Source: an uncultured Flavobacteriaceae bacterium (GTDB taxonomy: Bacteria; Bacteroidota; Bacteroidia; Flavobacteriales; Flavobacteriaceae). Taken from it: 64,000 nucleotides of DNA. The stretch is from NCBI GenBank assembly GCA_913045325.1, contig CAJWPZ010000007.1:1-64000 (forward strand), read 5' to 3'. The position numbers were made by a program, and so were the translations under genes. Numbering within the stretch: the stretch's first letter is position 1; every line of letters starts with the position of its first letter. A model generated the notes under the pieces. It had not been told where the DNA came from and did no database searches. It saw only the letters and a program-made list of their open reading frames with translations. Shown here piece after piece: positions 9,041-18,972 of the stretch.

Positions 9041-10375
9041 TTAAAGGTGTCTCACGGCTTGTTTAAACTGTCTGCCTCTGTCTTCATAATTAGTGAACAA
9101 ATCGAAACTAGCACATGCAGGGCTTAGCAAAACAGTGTCATTTCTGTTAGCTAATTTGTATGCAACTTTTACAGCCTCTTGCATACCGGCAGTTTCCACA
9201 AATACATCTACCACATTGCTAAACTGAGCTTTGATCTTCTCATTATCTAAACCTAAACAGATAATAGCCTTTACTTTTTCATTTACTAGAGGCAGAAGCT
9301 CACTGTAATCGTTCCCTTTATCCACGCCGCCAACAATCCAGACAGTTGGGGTTTTTACACTATCCAGGGCGTAAAATGTTGCATTAACATTGGTAGCTTT
9401 ACTATCATTGATATACATTACATTATTAATCTTTAATACTTTTTCAAGGCGGTGTTCAACACCTTGGAAACTCTCTAAAGACTCTCTTATAGTTGCTTTT
9501 CTGATTTTTAATAGCGTAGCTACAGTACTTGCAGCCATCGCATTTTTTACATTGTGCTTACCTTGAAGTCCTAACGTTGCAATTGGCATAGTGAATTGGG
9601 TGTTTTGTATGGTTATTATTATTTTATTTTCCTTTATATAAGCTCCTTGCTCAACACTTTTGGTGAGCGAGAAGGGTAATTTTATAGCGTTAATCTCATG
9701 GCTCTGTAGCCATTTATTTATTTGGATATCATCCCCGTCGTAGATAAAATAATCTGACGCGGTTTGATTCATGGTTATTCTAAATTTTGAGGCTATGTAT
9801 TTTTGATATGAATTCTCATACCTATCAAGATGATCTGGACTTAGGTTTGTTAAAACCGCAATATGTGGCGCAAATTTCTCGATACCATCTAACTGAAAAC
9901 TACTGAGCTCCAAGACATAGTTTTTATAGTCTGGTGATGCAACCTGTGCCGCAAAGCTGTCTCCAATATTTCCTCCAAGAGCTACATTTAAATCATCCTT
10001 AAGCAGTGCGTATGTCAAACTTGCCGTAGAGGTTTTACCATTACTACCCGTTATAGCCACTATAGTTGCATCTGTAAACTGTGCAGCAAATTCTATTTCT
10101 GAAATCACCTGTACACCCGCGAGTTTTAAACTAGCTATTATTGGAGCTAGATCTGGAATACCAGGGCTTTTCACAACTATATCTGCAGATATAATCTGAG
10201 AAACAGTATGTCCTTTATCTTCCCAATTAATGTGATTGCTTGATAATACTTGAGCATAGTTGTCTTTAATAGCCCCGTAATCACTCACAAAAACATCATA
10301 GCCCTGTTGCTTGCCTAAAATAGCGGTGCCAACACCACTTTCTCCTGCTCCTAATATGACTAGCTTTTGTTTCAT
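9041..10375 (-). CDS. murD: UDP-N-acetylmuramoylalanine-D-glutamate ligase MurD
   Basis: Adds D-Glu to UDP-MurNAc-L-Ala in the cytoplasm. The N-terminal motif LGAGESGVG and the ATP loop TGSNGKTS are visible, followed by SPDHLDRY and the C-terminal LSPACASFDLF. An ATG also lies four codons upstream (10387); MKQKLVILGAGESG at 10375 matches the family start better. The length of about 444 residues is normal. It lies 44 bp before ftsW and 48 bp after mraY. Confidence 0.96.
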   Translation of the reverse strand: MKQKLVILGAGESGVGTAILGKQQGYDVFVSDYGAIKDNYAQVLSSNHINWEDKGHTVSQIISADIVVKSPGIPDLAPIIASLKLAGVQVISEIEFAAQFTDATIVAITGSNGKTSTASLTYALLKDDLNVALGGNIGDSFAAQVASPDYKNYVLELSSFQLDGIEKFAPHIAVLTNLSPDHLDRYENSYQKYIASKFRITMNQTASDYFIYDGDDIQINKWLQSHEINAIKLPFSLTKSVEQGAYIKENKIIITIQNTQFTMPIATLGLQGKHNVKNAMAASTVATLLKIRKATIRESLESFQGVEHRLEKVLKINNVMYINDSKATNVNATFYALDSVKTPTVWIVGGVDKGNDYSELLPLVNEKVKAIICLGLDNEKIKAQFSNVVDVFVETAGMQEAVKVAYKLANRNDTVLLSPACASFDLFTNYEDRGRQFKQAVRHL

Positions 10376-10423
10376 TTTTAACTGCAAATACTTTTTTAAA
10401 CCCCTAGAGGCACCCTTTATTTA

Positions 10424-11656
10424 TTATCTAATTTTTAATGTCACAATGGTCAATACTGCTAAGAAAATTCCAACAATCCAAAAACGAGTAACAATCTTAC
10501 TTTCATGAAAACCTCCTTTTTGGTAATGATGATGGAGGGGAGACATTTTAAAAATGCGCCTTCCTGCTCCAAATTTCTTTTTAGTGTATTTAAACCAACC
10601 CACTTGCAATACCACCGAGAGATTCTCCATTAAAAAAATACCGCATAGTATTGGGATCAACCATTCTTTTCTAATTGCAATAGCAATAACTGCGATAATA
10701 CCACCAATGGTCAAACTCCCAGTATCACCCATAAACACTTGTGCTGGATATGCGTTATACCACAAAAACCCTATAAGGGCCCCAACAAAAGCCATAATAA
10801 AAATAGTGAGCTCTCCCGTGTTTGGGATATACATAATATTGAGGTAGTCTGAGAAAATCACGTTACCACTAACCCAAGCAAAAATGGCCAGAGTTACCGC
10901 TATAATAGCGGAAGTACCGGCAGCAAGACCATCGATACCATCTGTGAGATTAGCCCCATTAGAAACTGCTGTGATAATAAAAATTACAATAGGTATAAAT
11001 ATCAACCACGCAAAAGGTGCGTACCCATCTCCTGCCCAGGTCACTAATTTCTCATAGTTAATCTCATTTCCGCTTACAAAAGGCATTGTGGTTAACAATG
11101 TTTTCTCTGCATCATTAAATGTTTTTGCGCCCCTGTTAGTAACAATTTCTTGACCTGTAATAGGATCTAATTTTTCTGTTTTAACTGTAATATCGCTATG
11201 AAAAAACATGGTAGCACCAACGATGACACCTAGCCCAACTTGGCCTATTACTTTAAATTTTCCAGGCAAACCATCCTTGTCGTTTTTAAACTTTTTTAAA
11301 TAATCATCTAAAAAGCCTATAGCTCCCATCCAAAGAGTAGTTACTATCAACAAAATCACATAAATATTATCCAGTTTAGCAAACAACAACACTGGAACTA
11401 GTGTGGCTAAAATAATAATCAAACCACCCATTGTTGGTGTTCCTGCTTTCTCTGACTGACCCTGCAGGCCAAGATCCCTAATGGTTTCACCCATTTGTTT
11501 GTCTTGTAAAATCTTGATAATCTTCTTACCCCAAACAGTAGCAATCAGCAAAGAGGTAATAACCGCTAGTGCTGCTCTAAAGGTGATAAACTGGAACAAT
11601 CCTGCTCCAGGTAAATCATAGGTTTTATCTAAAAAATCAAACAAATAATATAACAT
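10424..11656 (-). CDS. mraY: Phospho-MurNAc-pentapeptide transferase MraY
   Basis: An inner-membrane enzyme that forms lipid I from UDP-MurNAc-pentapeptide and undecaprenyl phosphate. It is polytopic, with the catalytic motifs [19 protein letters not shown] and FMGDTGSL, and the histidine-rich [12 protein letters not shown] near the C-terminus. At 410 residues it is longer than E. coli MraY (360) because of an insert near residues 150-200 between membrane segments, which I believe is usual in Bacteroidota. It starts 4 bp after murE. Confidence 0.97.
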   Translation of the reverse strand: MLYYLFDFLDKTYDLPGAGLFQFITFRAALAVITSLLIATVWGKKIIKILQDKQMGETIRDLGLQGQSEKAGTPTMGGLIIILATLVPVLLFAKLDNIYVILLIVTTLWMGAIGFLDDYLKKFKNDKDGLPGKFKVIGQVGLGVIVGATMFFHSDITVKTEKLDPITGQEIVTNRGAKTFNDAEKTLLTTMPFVSGNEINYEKLVTWAGDGYAPFAWLIFIPIVIFIITAVSNGANLTDGIDGLAAGTSAIIAVTLAIFAWVSGNVIFSDYLNIMYIPNTGELTIFIMAFVGALIGFLWYNAYPAQVFMGDTGSLTIGGIIAVIAIAIRKEWLIPILCGIFLMENLSVVLQVGWFKYTKKKFGAGRRIFKMSPLHHHYQKGGFHESKIVTRFWIVGIFLAVLTIVTLKIR

Positions 11657-11660
11657 AGCT

Positions 11661-13124
11661 TTATTTATTTAGGGCGATTAATAATTCACTTATGGTTTTA
11701 CGATCATCAAAGTCATTACGCACACCTTGAATCTCTTGATAGGTTTCATGACCCTTTCCAGCCACCAAAATAATATCATGCTCGTTTGCCATTTGGCAGG
11801 CTGCCTTTATTGCTTGTTTTCGATCTGTAATGGCAATTGTTTTTTTAAAGTGCTGTGGCGGCACACCAGCTTCTATGTGCTGTATAATTGTATCTGGATT
11901 TTCTGACCGTGGGTTGTCACTTGTAAAAATTACCTTGGTACTTAATGTGGCTGCAATAGCACCCATTTTTGGTCTTTTTTCAACATCTCTATCTCCGCCG
12001 CAACCCACTACCGTAATAAGCTCTTCATTACCCGATCTTATGGTATTTATAGTCTCTAATACATTTTTTAACGCATCTGGCGTATGGGCATAATCAATAA
12101 TTGCAGTTATTTTACCTTCAGAGACTAGGTATTGGAATCTACCATCCACACTCTCTAGGGTACTTAAAAGCTGCAGAATCTCTAATTGCTCGAGACCTAA
12201 TTGCTCTGCAGTAGCATAAATAGCCAGCAGGTTATAGGCGTTAAAGTTTCCGATAAGCTTTACCCACAATTCCTGATTGTTAATCTTTAAAAGCAATCCT
12301 TGCAATTGATTTTCTAAAATTTGAACTTTATAATCTGCAATAGTTTTTAAGCCGTAGGTGTATTTTCTAGCCTTTGTATTTTGCAACATTACAGGACCAT
12401 TTTTATCATCTGCGTTTGTTAAAGCAAAGGCAGTTTTAGGCAAGCCGTCAAAGAATGATTTTTTTACGTCACGATATTGTTTAAAACTTGTATGATAGTC
12501 TAAATGATCATGAGATAGATTCGTGAAGATACCTCCAACAAAATGCAAGCCATCTGTTCTTTTTTGATCAATACCATGAGAGCTAACTTCCATAAAACAA
12601 TACGCTACGCCGCGGTCAACCATTTGGCGTAAGTACTTATTTATAGTCAAACTATCTGGGGTTGTATGTGTGGCTTGATGCTCTGTTGTACCCATGATAA
12701 TTTTTATGGTAGACAAAAGACCCACCTTATACCCTGCCGATGTAAAAAGGGTGTATAATAGCGTTGCAATAGTTGTCTTGCCATTGGTGCCCGTTACCCC
12801 AACCAATTGTAAATCTTTGGAAGGGTTTCCATAAAAATGAGATGCCATTATTGCCAATGCTTGGTGAGTGTCTTGCACCTGCAGGTAGGTAATGCCATTT
12901 ATAATCTCTTTTGGAATTTGCTGGCAAACCACCGCTAAAGCGCCCTGATCAATAGCCTTTTTGATAAATTGATGCCCATCACTTTGGGTACCATCTATAG
13001 CAACAAAAACATCATCTAGACCAACTTTACGGCTATCAAATTGTAACTCACGAAAAGCCAAGGCTGTATTTCCCACTACTTTTTCAAGGGAAACTTTATA
13101 TAATATGTCTTTTAATGTAATCAC
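11661..13124 (-). CDS. murE: UDP-MurNAc-tripeptide synthetase MurE (meso-diaminopimelate type)
   Basis: Adds the third residue of the peptidoglycan stem peptide. The ATP loop TGTNGKTT is at residues 111-118. DNPR at 403-406 is the signature of enzymes that add meso-diaminopimelate rather than lysine, as expected in a Gram-negative cell wall. The gene is 487 residues and starts with GTG, whose first bases overlap the ftsI stop (GTGA), so its translation probably depends on ftsI. Confidence 0.97.
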   Translation of the reverse strand: MITLKDILYKVSLEKVVGNTALAFRELQFDSRKVGLDDVFVAIDGTQSDGHQFIKKAIDQGALAVVCQQIPKEIINGITYLQVQDTHQALAIMASHFYGNPSKDLQLVGVTGTNGKTTIATLLYTLFTSAGYKVGLLSTIKIIMGTTEHQATHTTPDSLTINKYLRQMVDRGVAYCFMEVSSHGIDQKRTDGLHFVGGIFTNLSHDHLDYHTSFKQYRDVKKSFFDGLPKTAFALTNADDKNGPVMLQNTKARKYTYGLKTIADYKVQILENQLQGLLLKINNQELWVKLIGNFNAYNLLAIYATAEQLGLEQLEILQLLSTLESVDGRFQYLVSEGKITAIIDYAHTPDALKNVLETINTIRSGNEELITVVGCGGDRDVEKRPKMGAIAATLSTKVIFTSDNPRSENPDTIIQHIEAGVPPQHFKKTIAITDRKQAIKAACQMANEHDIILVAGKGHETYQEIQGVRNDFDDRKTISELLIALNK

Positions 13125-15124
13125 GATAAATTGAGTATAATTTCTTGACCTTCTTTTATTTTAACCCCCATTGTAAGGGACTGACCCTTTACCCTTCCAC
13201 TTCCTTCTAATTGTACCACAAGCCCTAAATTTTCTAGTAGTGCGATAGCATCCATGGCTGGCATTCCTTTTACATTTGGCATGGTAGCTGTGTCCCCATG
13301 GGTATATTGATAATAGCCATCAAAATCTCTTTGGGTAGCCACATCTAGTAAGTCTTTGTTGGCAACCTCTGCCTTTATAGGGCTGTCTGTATATATTTTT
13401 TGGGCAATACGCTTAAAAACTGGCCCTGTAACATCTGCTCCATAGTATCCTCTATCTGCAGATGGTTTGTGTATAACCACAATACAAGAATATTTTGGTT
13501 GATCTGCAGGAAAGTAACCAGCAAACGAAGACACATATTTTTTGTCTTGTAGCCATGCGTCAAGATCTGCATAGTCTATTCTTGCCGTACCTGTTTTCCC
13601 TGCCATTGAAAAGTTTTTGGAATACAAGCTTTTTCCAGTACCACGCACTACAATATTCTTTAACATCTGCTGCATCTTGCCTATGGTAGCCTGAGAAGCT
13701 ATTTTATCTATTATAACCTCTGTATCAAAGGCCTGTATTTGCTTATTCCATGACCTAATTTCTTTTACAAAACGAGGCCTAACCATGGTACCGTTATTTG
13801 CAATAGCATTGTAAAAAGTTAAAATTTGTAGTGGTGTCATTTTTAAATTATAACCATAAGAAATAGATGGCAAGGCATTTTTACTCCAAAGAGCATCTCC
13901 CACCTCAGGAATTACAGGTGCGCCCTCGCCCATAATAGAAATACCAATTTTTTGGTCAAGCTTCCATTTTTTTACTTGATCTGTGAATTTTTTTGGATCG
14001 TCTTTGTAGGCACTGTCAATCATTGTTGCAAAACCAATATTTGAAGATACCTCTAAGGCTTTAGCTGCAGATATCTTACCATAACCACCTCTCTTTGAGT
14101 CTGAAATAGTACGGCCATACATTCTTACCTTACCATTTTTAGTGTCAACAAGGGTTGCGGTATCTAGCACTTTTTGCTCTAAGGCAACAGTCATAGCAAT
14201 TGTTTTAAAGGTAGATCCCGGCTCACTGGATTCTCCAACTGCATAATTTAAACGTTCGTAATAACCGCCATCTCTGCTCTTTCCTAGATTAGCAACTGCT
14301 TTAACCTCGCCTGTAGCAACTTCCATTACAATGACACTTCCGTGATCTGCTTGGTAATCTTCAAGTTGTTTCAACAAAGCATGGTGGGCTACATCTTGTA
14401 TGTTTACATTAATGGTAGAAATAACATCATAGCCATCTTGAGGTTCTATTTCATTTTCATCATAAACAGGTTTCCACCTGCCTTTTGAAATTTTTTGTTT
14501 TAAACGCCTGCCTTCTTTACCACTAAGAGCCTGATTATATGCTCCCTCTAGCCCAACAGTATAACTGCCGGGTGTGGTTCTATCTTCATTCCCAACCAAG
14601 CGCGCTGCAATTTTACCCATGGGATGCTCCCTAACGGTGGAGGATATTACAATGAGCCCACCTCTGTTAGAACCTTTTTTAAACAAAGGCATATTCTTAA
14701 CTTTTACGTAATTTGAGTATCCTAGCTTTTTTGCAATCAATAGGTATCTATTTTTGTTTGATCTTGCGGTGCGTAAAAGATTTTGGTAATAAGAAGAAGG
14801 CTTACCAAACATAGCACTAAGGGCCTGAGAGAGCGGGACTAAGTTTTCAGAAAAATCTTTTTGGCCAACAGTAACAGCATCAAACCTTATATCATATTTT
14901 GGCACAGAGCTGGCCAAAAGACTACCGTCATCTGCATATAAATTGCCTCTATTGGCAGGTATCACCACATTTTTGGTGGCATCTTTTGCCGCCAATTCGC
15001 GATACACATCACCCTCCACAAACTGTATGTTAATTAATTTATAGGCAATAAGTAGCCCGAAGAGAAACATACCTCCAGCGACAAAATATAAGCGGTTTAA
15101 TATGTTCTTCTGATTATTGGACAC
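13121..15124 (-). CDS. ftsI: Septal penicillin-binding protein FtsI (class B) with a C-terminal PASTA domain
   Basis: The septal transpeptidase: one N-terminal membrane helix (about residues 12-30), a dimerisation domain, and a transpeptidase domain with STFK at 304-307, SSN at 360-362 and KTGT at 510-513. The last 57 residues or so (MPNVKGMPAMDAI onward) form one PASTA domain, seen in Bacteroidota and Gram-positive PBPs but absent from E. coli FtsI. Start codon GTG. It overlaps murE by 4 nt and follows ftsL by 4 bp, so it is the expected FtsL/FtsW partner. Confidence 0.95.
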   Translation of the reverse strand: MSNNQKNILNRLYFVAGGMFLFGLLIAYKLINIQFVEGDVYRELAAKDATKNVVIPANRGNLYADDGSLLASSVPKYDIRFDAVTVGQKDFSENLVPLSQALSAMFGKPSSYYQNLLRTARSNKNRYLLIAKKLGYSNYVKVKNMPLFKKGSNRGGLIVISSTVREHPMGKIAARLVGNEDRTTPGSYTVGLEGAYNQALSGKEGRRLKQKISKGRWKPVYDENEIEPQDGYDVISTINVNIQDVAHHALLKQLEDYQADHGSVIVMEVATGEVKAVANLGKSRDGGYYERLNYAVGESSEPGSTFKTIAMTVALEQKVLDTATLVDTKNGKVRMYGRTISDSKRGGYGKISAAKALEVSSNIGFATMIDSAYKDDPKKFTDQVKKWKLDQKIGISIMGEGAPVIPEVGDALWSKNALPSISYGYNLKMTPLQILTFYNAIANNGTMVRPRFVKEIRSWNKQIQAFDTEVIIDKIASQATIGKMQQMLKNIVVRGTGKSLYSKNFSMAGKTGTARIDYADLDAWLQDKKYVSSFAGYFPADQPKYSCIVVIHKPSADRGYYGADVTGPVFKRIAQKIYTDSPIKAEVANKDLLDVATQRDFDGYYQYTHGDTATMPNVKGMPAMDAIALLENLGLVVQLEGSGRVKGQSLTMGVKIKEGQEIILNLS

Positions 15125-15128
15125 CGCG

Positions 15129-15446
15129 CTACTGTTTTTTAGTGATACTTATTTTTTGGGGTGGTATCGTACTGGTTTGCAATCCAGTTTTTGACATTAC
15201 CGCCGTTAACTTACTTTCCATTTTAGTTTGAGTGAGCTGTTTTCTAACATCTAGATATTCACTCTTTAATTCTTTAGCCTCATTGCTTAATCTAGCAATA
15301 CTGTGTACTTTTTTATCTGCAGTATGACTGCTTCCTATCATTACTAGTGCCAATACACTTAAAAAAACAACAAATCTCCAATTCTTGAAAGTATCATCAC
15401 TTACCAAAAACCTACCTTTTATAATGTTGTATATATTTTTTTTCAT
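15129..15446 (-). CDS. ftsL: FtsL-like cell division protein
   Basis: A small bitopic protein of 105 residues. The cytoplasmic N-terminus is basic, one membrane helix covers about residues 24-40 (VVFLSVLALVMIG), and a periplasmic heptad-like helix (ARLSNEAKELKSEYLDVRKQL) suggests the coiled coil that pairs with FtsB-type partners. FtsL sequences are poorly conserved, so the call rests on size, topology and position between rsmH and ftsI. Confidence 0.85.
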   Translation of the reverse strand: MKKNIYNIIKGRFLVSDDTFKNWRFVVFLSVLALVMIGSSHTADKKVHSIARLSNEAKELKSEYLDVRKQLTQTKMESKLTAVMSKTGLQTSTIPPQKISITKKQ

Positions 15447-15490
15447 CTGTCAAACACTACCAATGCCAATAGGGCAGCTTACTGTTAATT

Positions 15491-16387
15491 TTATAGTTTT
15501 TGAGCAATTCTCAACTTTGCACTTCTTGCTCTATTATTTGTTTTTATTTCTTGATGGGTAGGTATTATAAATTTTCCGACAGGTTTTAAAGGAACTTCAA
15601 CCCTTCCAAAAACATCTTTTTCTGGCTCCCCTTCAAACATACCGTTACGCATAAAACGCTTCACCAGTCTGTCTTCCAAACTATGATAGCTTATCAAACT
15701 AAGCCTTCCGCCAGGCTTTAAGACCTCTATGGTTTGTTGTAAAAACTCTTTTAAAACCTCTAGCTCTTGGTTTACCTCAATCCTGATGGCTTGATAGATC
15801 TGAGCAAGAATTTTATTTTCTCTATGCTTAGGCAAAAATCTACCTAATGCTGTTTTGAGCTGATCACTGGTCTTGATCTCATTCTCTTTTCTAACCTCGC
15901 AAATTATCCTTGCCATTCCAGCTGCAGCTCTTAGCTCACCGTACTCAAACAAAACACTTCTCAAATGCGCCTGCTCATAATTATTCACCACATCAAAGGC
16001 AGAAAAAGCAGCCTGTTGATTCATCCTCATGTCTAAATCTGCTTCAAACCGTGTAGAGAAACCACGCTGGGCAACATCAAATTGATGAGAAGAAACGCCA
16101 AAATCTCCAAGTATCCCATCTACTTGCTTTATACCATGAAAGCGTAAAAAGCGTTTTAAAAATCTAAAATTTTCGTTAACCAAAATAAACCTTGAATCAT
16201 CTATTGTATTTGCCAAAGCATCTGTGTCTTGGTCAAAAGCGATAAGAGTACCCTTTGCAGAAAGTCTACTTAATATCTCTCTTGCATGACCACCCCCTCC
16301 GAAAGTAACATCTACATAAACACCATCTGGATTTATATCTAGCCCGTCTACAGTTGGGTGAAGTAAAACAGGGTTATGATATTCCAT
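15491..16387 (-). CDS. rsmH: 16S rRNA (cytosine-N4) methyltransferase RsmH
   Basis: A SAM-dependent enzyme that methylates N4 of C1402 in 16S rRNA. Motifs: N-terminal HNPVLL, the SAM loop DVTFGGGGHA, GDFGVSSHQ and the late ISYHSLEDRLVKR. The start MEYHNPVLL at 16387 is preferred to an ATG six codons upstream because it begins at the conserved block; it overlaps the mraZ end by 14 nt. The length of 298 residues is normal. Confidence 0.97.
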   Translation of the reverse strand: MEYHNPVLLHPTVDGLDINPDGVYVDVTFGGGGHAREILSRLSAKGTLIAFDQDTDALANTIDDSRFILVNENFRFLKRFLRFHGIKQVDGILGDFGVSSHQFDVAQRGFSTRFEADLDMRMNQQAAFSAFDVVNNYEQAHLRSVLFEYGELRAAAGMARIICEVRKENEIKTSDQLKTALGRFLPKHRENKILAQIYQAIRIEVNQELEVLKEFLQQTIEVLKPGGRLSLISYHSLEDRLVKRFMRNGMFEGEPEKDVFGRVEVPLKPVGKFIIPTHQEIKTNNRARSAKLRIAQKL

Positions 16388-16844
16388 CGGCCGCTGTCGT
16401 ATCACCCATCACGTCTTCTGCCAAGTCAGCAAAATCGTTAGCAGCGTCATTAATAGCCTTTTCGTACGCCCCTTTATCCCAAAGCTCTACAATATTTATA
16501 GCAGAAGAAAGCACCACCTGATTAGTGATACCGGCAAATAAAGCCAAATCTTTAGGGATGTTTAATCTTCCTGCAGCATCCATCTCAACGGTCTTTACAC
16601 CCGCAGTAAAACGGCGAATAAAATCAACATTTTTACGATTAAATCGGTTGAGTTTACTGATTTTAACCATCAAAGCATTCCACTGATCCATAGGATATAT
16701 TTCCAGACAAGGCTGAAAAACAGCACGCTTTATCACAAAGCCACCAGAGACCACTGGCGCCAATTGTTTTTTCAAAGGAGCGGGCATCATTAGCCTTCCT
16801 TTTACATCTGCCTTACACTCGTATGTTCCTATTAAATTGAGCAT
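16374..16844 (-). CDS. mraZ: Transcriptional regulator / division protein MraZ
   Basis: First gene of the dcw operon. The 156 residues hold two SpoVT-AbrB-like repeats, with KGRLMMP near the N-terminus and the DAAGRLNIP motif in the second half. Family members form ring-shaped oligomers and bind short direct repeats in their own promoter, repressing or tuning the dcw operon. Here a matching operator with three repeats at 10-bp spacing lies 67 to 94 bp upstream of the start. The 3' end overlaps rsmH. Confidence 0.96.
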   Translation of the reverse strand: MLNLIGTYECKADVKGRLMMPAPLKKQLAPVVSGGFVIKRAVFQPCLEIYPMDQWNALMVKISKLNRFNRKNVDFIRRFTAGVKTVEMDAAGRLNIPKDLALFAGITNQVVLSSAINIVELWDKGAYEKAINDAANDFADLAEDVMGDTTAADGIS

Positions 16845-16895
16845 TTACTTTTTTTGAACTGAAATATAATTTCTAAAATTTCATTGGATAAAAGT

Positions 16896-16903
16896 CAAAT
16901 ATA
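16896..16903 (-). promoter_or_regulatory. Probable -7 element of the mraZ/dcw promoter
   Basis: TATATTTG on the minus strand matches the Bacteroidota -7 consensus TAnnTTTG. It lies just downstream of the MraZ repeats. A TTG about 24 bp upstream falls inside the operator, so MraZ could touch the -33 region. Predicted transcript start is near 16889, giving a leader of roughly 45 nt. Confidence 0.6.
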
Positions 16904-16910
16904 AAGAGTA

Positions 16911-16938
16911 TTTACCACTTTTTCCCACAATTTACCAC
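16911..16938 (-). promoter_or_regulatory. MraZ operator: three direct repeats at exact 10-bp spacing
   Basis: On the minus strand the octamer GTGG(T/G)AAA occurs three times, at 16911-16918, 16921-16928 and 16931-16938. That is one helical turn apart. MraZ in other bacteria binds TGGG/GTGG-type repeats with the same spacing upstream of mraZ, so autoregulation of the dcw operon is well supported by pattern and position. Confidence 0.85.
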
Positions 16939-17101
16939 ATTGTTAATAAGTTTTAAGTAAAAGAGATGATGTTCAAACTCAACACATTGATTTTGATTAC
17001 GTTAAAAAGAAATCACTTGTGGGGATTTAACAAATTTAACTTCAGAAATTACCATGATTTATACTTAATCAACCTTAAGACATCATTGAATAAAAAAAGT
17101 G

Positions 17102-17109
17102 TATTTTTG
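17102..17109 (+). promoter_or_regulatory. Possible -7 promoter element for the hydrolase gene
   Basis: TATTTTTG fits TAnnTTTG and lies 21 bp before the ATG at 17131. The nearest TTG upstream is only 13 bp away, so the -33 part is unclear. Confidence 0.45.
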
Positions 17110-17130
17110 TTTTTATAACCTAAAGATTTA

Positions 17131-17895
17131 ATGGCGCATCAACTTAAAGAAGAAGGAAAGTTTAAGTACCTAGAAATTGGAGAAGGAACCCCGATAATCA
17201 TCTTGCATGGTCTTATGGGAGGGCTTAGTAACTTTGATAACGTAGCACAATTTTTTCCAGATAAAGGATATAAAGTTATCATACCAGAGTTGCCTTTATT
17301 TGAACTTCCGCTGCTTAAAACCAATGTAAGTTCTTTTGCAAAATACCTCAAAGAATTTATTACTTACAAAAAACTTGATTCCGTTATTTTACTGGGAAAT
17401 TCTCTTGGAGGACACATTGGCCTTCTGTACACCAAGCAATATCCAAAAAATGTTAAAGCACTTGTAATAACTGGAAGTAGTGGGCTTTACGAAAGCGCCA
17501 TGGGAGAAAGCTATCCAAAAAGAGGTGACAGAAACTATATCAAGGCAAAAACAGAGGATGTTTTTTATGATCCAGCAATTGCCACTACAGAACTGGTTGA
17601 TGAAGTTTTTGAAACTGTAAATGATAGAGCAAAACTCATACGCACCTTAGCAATTGCAAAAAGTGCTATACGTCATAACATGGGTAAAGATCTTCCAAAG
17701 ATGAACACACCTACTTGTATCATTTGGGGTGAAAATGACGCTGTTACACCACCCAAAGTAGGTACAGAATTTCATGAAAAACTACCAGATAGTGACTTAT
17801 TTTGGATTAAAAAATGTGGTCATGCTGCCATGATGGAGCATCCAGACACATTTAATGAAATATTGATGGCCTGGCTTGAAAAACGCTCTCTTTAG
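17131..17895 (+). CDS. Alpha/beta hydrolase
   Basis: A soluble alpha/beta-hydrolase fold protein of 254 residues. The oxyanion motif HGLMGG is at about 26-31, the nucleophile elbow GNSLGG places Ser at residue 91, the acid is probably in ENDAVTPP, and the catalytic His is in KCGHAAMMEHP. It has no signal peptide. The substrate cannot be told from sequence. It is transcribed away from mraZ and lies 59 bp before engB, a neighbour arrangement I associate with Flavobacteriia. Confidence 0.85.
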   Translation: MAHQLKEEGKFKYLEIGEGTPIIILHGLMGGLSNFDNVAQFFPDKGYKVIIPELPLFELPLLKTNVSSFAKYLKEFITYKKLDSVILLGNSLGGHIGLLYTKQYPKNVKALVITGSSGLYESAMGESYPKRGDRNYIKAKTEDVFYDPAIATTELVDEVFETVNDRAKLIRTLAIAKSAIRHNMGKDLPKMNTPTCIIWGENDAVTPPKVGTEFHEKLPDSDLFWIKKCGHAAMMEHPDTFNEILMAWLEKRSL

Positions 17896-17954
17896 TACCC
17901 TTACAAACAAATATCTTCAAAACACCCATTGTAAACCGGTAATATATATATACC

Positions 17955-18563
17955 ATGAAAGTAAAATCTGCCGAGTTTGTAATGAGCAATAGCGATGTGA
18001 CAAAATGCCCAAAAGAGCGCTTGCCAGAGTATGCTTTTATAGGCCGCTCTAACGTAGGGAAATCATCGCTTATTAACATGTTGGTTGACAGAAAAAACCT
18101 TGCCAAAACCTCTGGTAGACCAGGAAAAACTCAACTAATAAATCACTTTATCATCAATAAGAGTTGGTATCTAGTAGATTTACCTGGCTATGGGTACGCA
18201 CGTGTTTCTAAAAAAGCAAAAAAGACATTTCAGAAATTTATCACAGATTATTTTGAGCAGCGAACACAACTAGTACTTGCCTTTGTTTTGATAGACTGCA
18301 GGCATGAACCACAACCTGTTGATATCGATTTTATGCACTACCTTGGAGAGGCAAATATTCCGTTTCAAATTATCTTCACCAAAGCAGACAAATTAAAACC
18401 AAACGCTTTGACTAGAAACGTGGAAGCCTACATAAAAAAAATGCTAGAAAGCTGGGAAGAAATGCCAGCATATTTTGTCACCTCATCTAGCAAAAAAGAC
18501 GGCAAAGAGGCTGTTATAAAAAACATTGACATCATTAATCAAGAGGTGAGAGATGCTCTTTAA
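17955..18563 (+). CDS. engB: Ribosome biogenesis GTP-binding protein YihA/EngB
   Basis: An essential GTPase needed for 50S ribosomal subunit assembly. The P-loop GRSNVGKSS is at residues 30-38, followed by the G2 region (GRPGKTQ), G3 DLPGYGYA and G4 TKADK. The length of 202 residues is normal. It is separate from the hydrolase gene by a short AT-rich gap and converges on the small CxxC gene. Confidence 0.97.
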   Translation: MKVKSAEFVMSNSDVTKCPKERLPEYAFIGRSNVGKSSLINMLVDRKNLAKTSGRPGKTQLINHFIINKSWYLVDLPGYGYARVSKKAKKTFQKFITDYFEQRTQLVLAFVLIDCRHEPQPVDIDFMHYLGEANIPFQIIFTKADKLKPNALTRNVEAYIKKMLESWEEMPAYFVTSSSKKDGKEAVIKNIDIINQEVRDAL

Positions 18564-18594
18564 AATAGCGCTGTAAAGCCCCTTGACAAAGACT

Positions 18595-18951
18595 TTATAT
18601 TGCTGACTGAATTGCGCCAATCAAACCCTCAGCATCTTTAATATTTGCAATATCTGCACTGCTTAGAAATAGCTCAAGTACATCCTTCTCTTGAGAAAGA
18701 ACTACCGGAAAATCATACCTTGGCAACCACTTAGATTTGTATTGTTTTAAAAATTGATCTTTGTGAAGAAAAACCATTTCTAAATCAGTAGATTTTCTGA
18801 AGGCCCTCCAGCGTCTATTTTCAAAAAACACACCAAAGGTCAAGCTACACAAATCACACCTATAGGTGTTTGGACTAAAAAACTTATGGGCACTAGCCAA
18901 TAAAGAACCCGCCCTAGTATGGCTTGCATTGTATACAAAAATTAGTTTCAT
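18595..18951 (-). CDS. Conserved hypothetical protein with a CxxC motif
   Basis: A soluble protein of 118 residues that I cannot assign to a function. It opens with a beta strand and a short loop (MKLIFVYNAS), then has a CDLC motif at residues 32-35 followed by LTFGVFFENRRWRAF, and a C-terminal half that reads like a strand-helix pattern (FPVVLSQEKDVLELFLS). The CxxC could be redox-active or metal-binding. It lies just downstream of gldC on the same strand, 21 bp away, so it is probably cotranscribed with gldB-gldC. Confidence 0.7.
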   Translation of the reverse strand: MKLIFVYNASHTRAGSLLASAHKFFSPNTYRCDLCSLTFGVFFENRRWRAFRKSTDLEMVFLHKDQFLKQYKSKWLPRYDFPVVLSQEKDVLELFLSSADIANIKDAEGLIGAIQSAI

Positions 18952-18972
18952 AGAAAGGATTGAATAGAGAAG

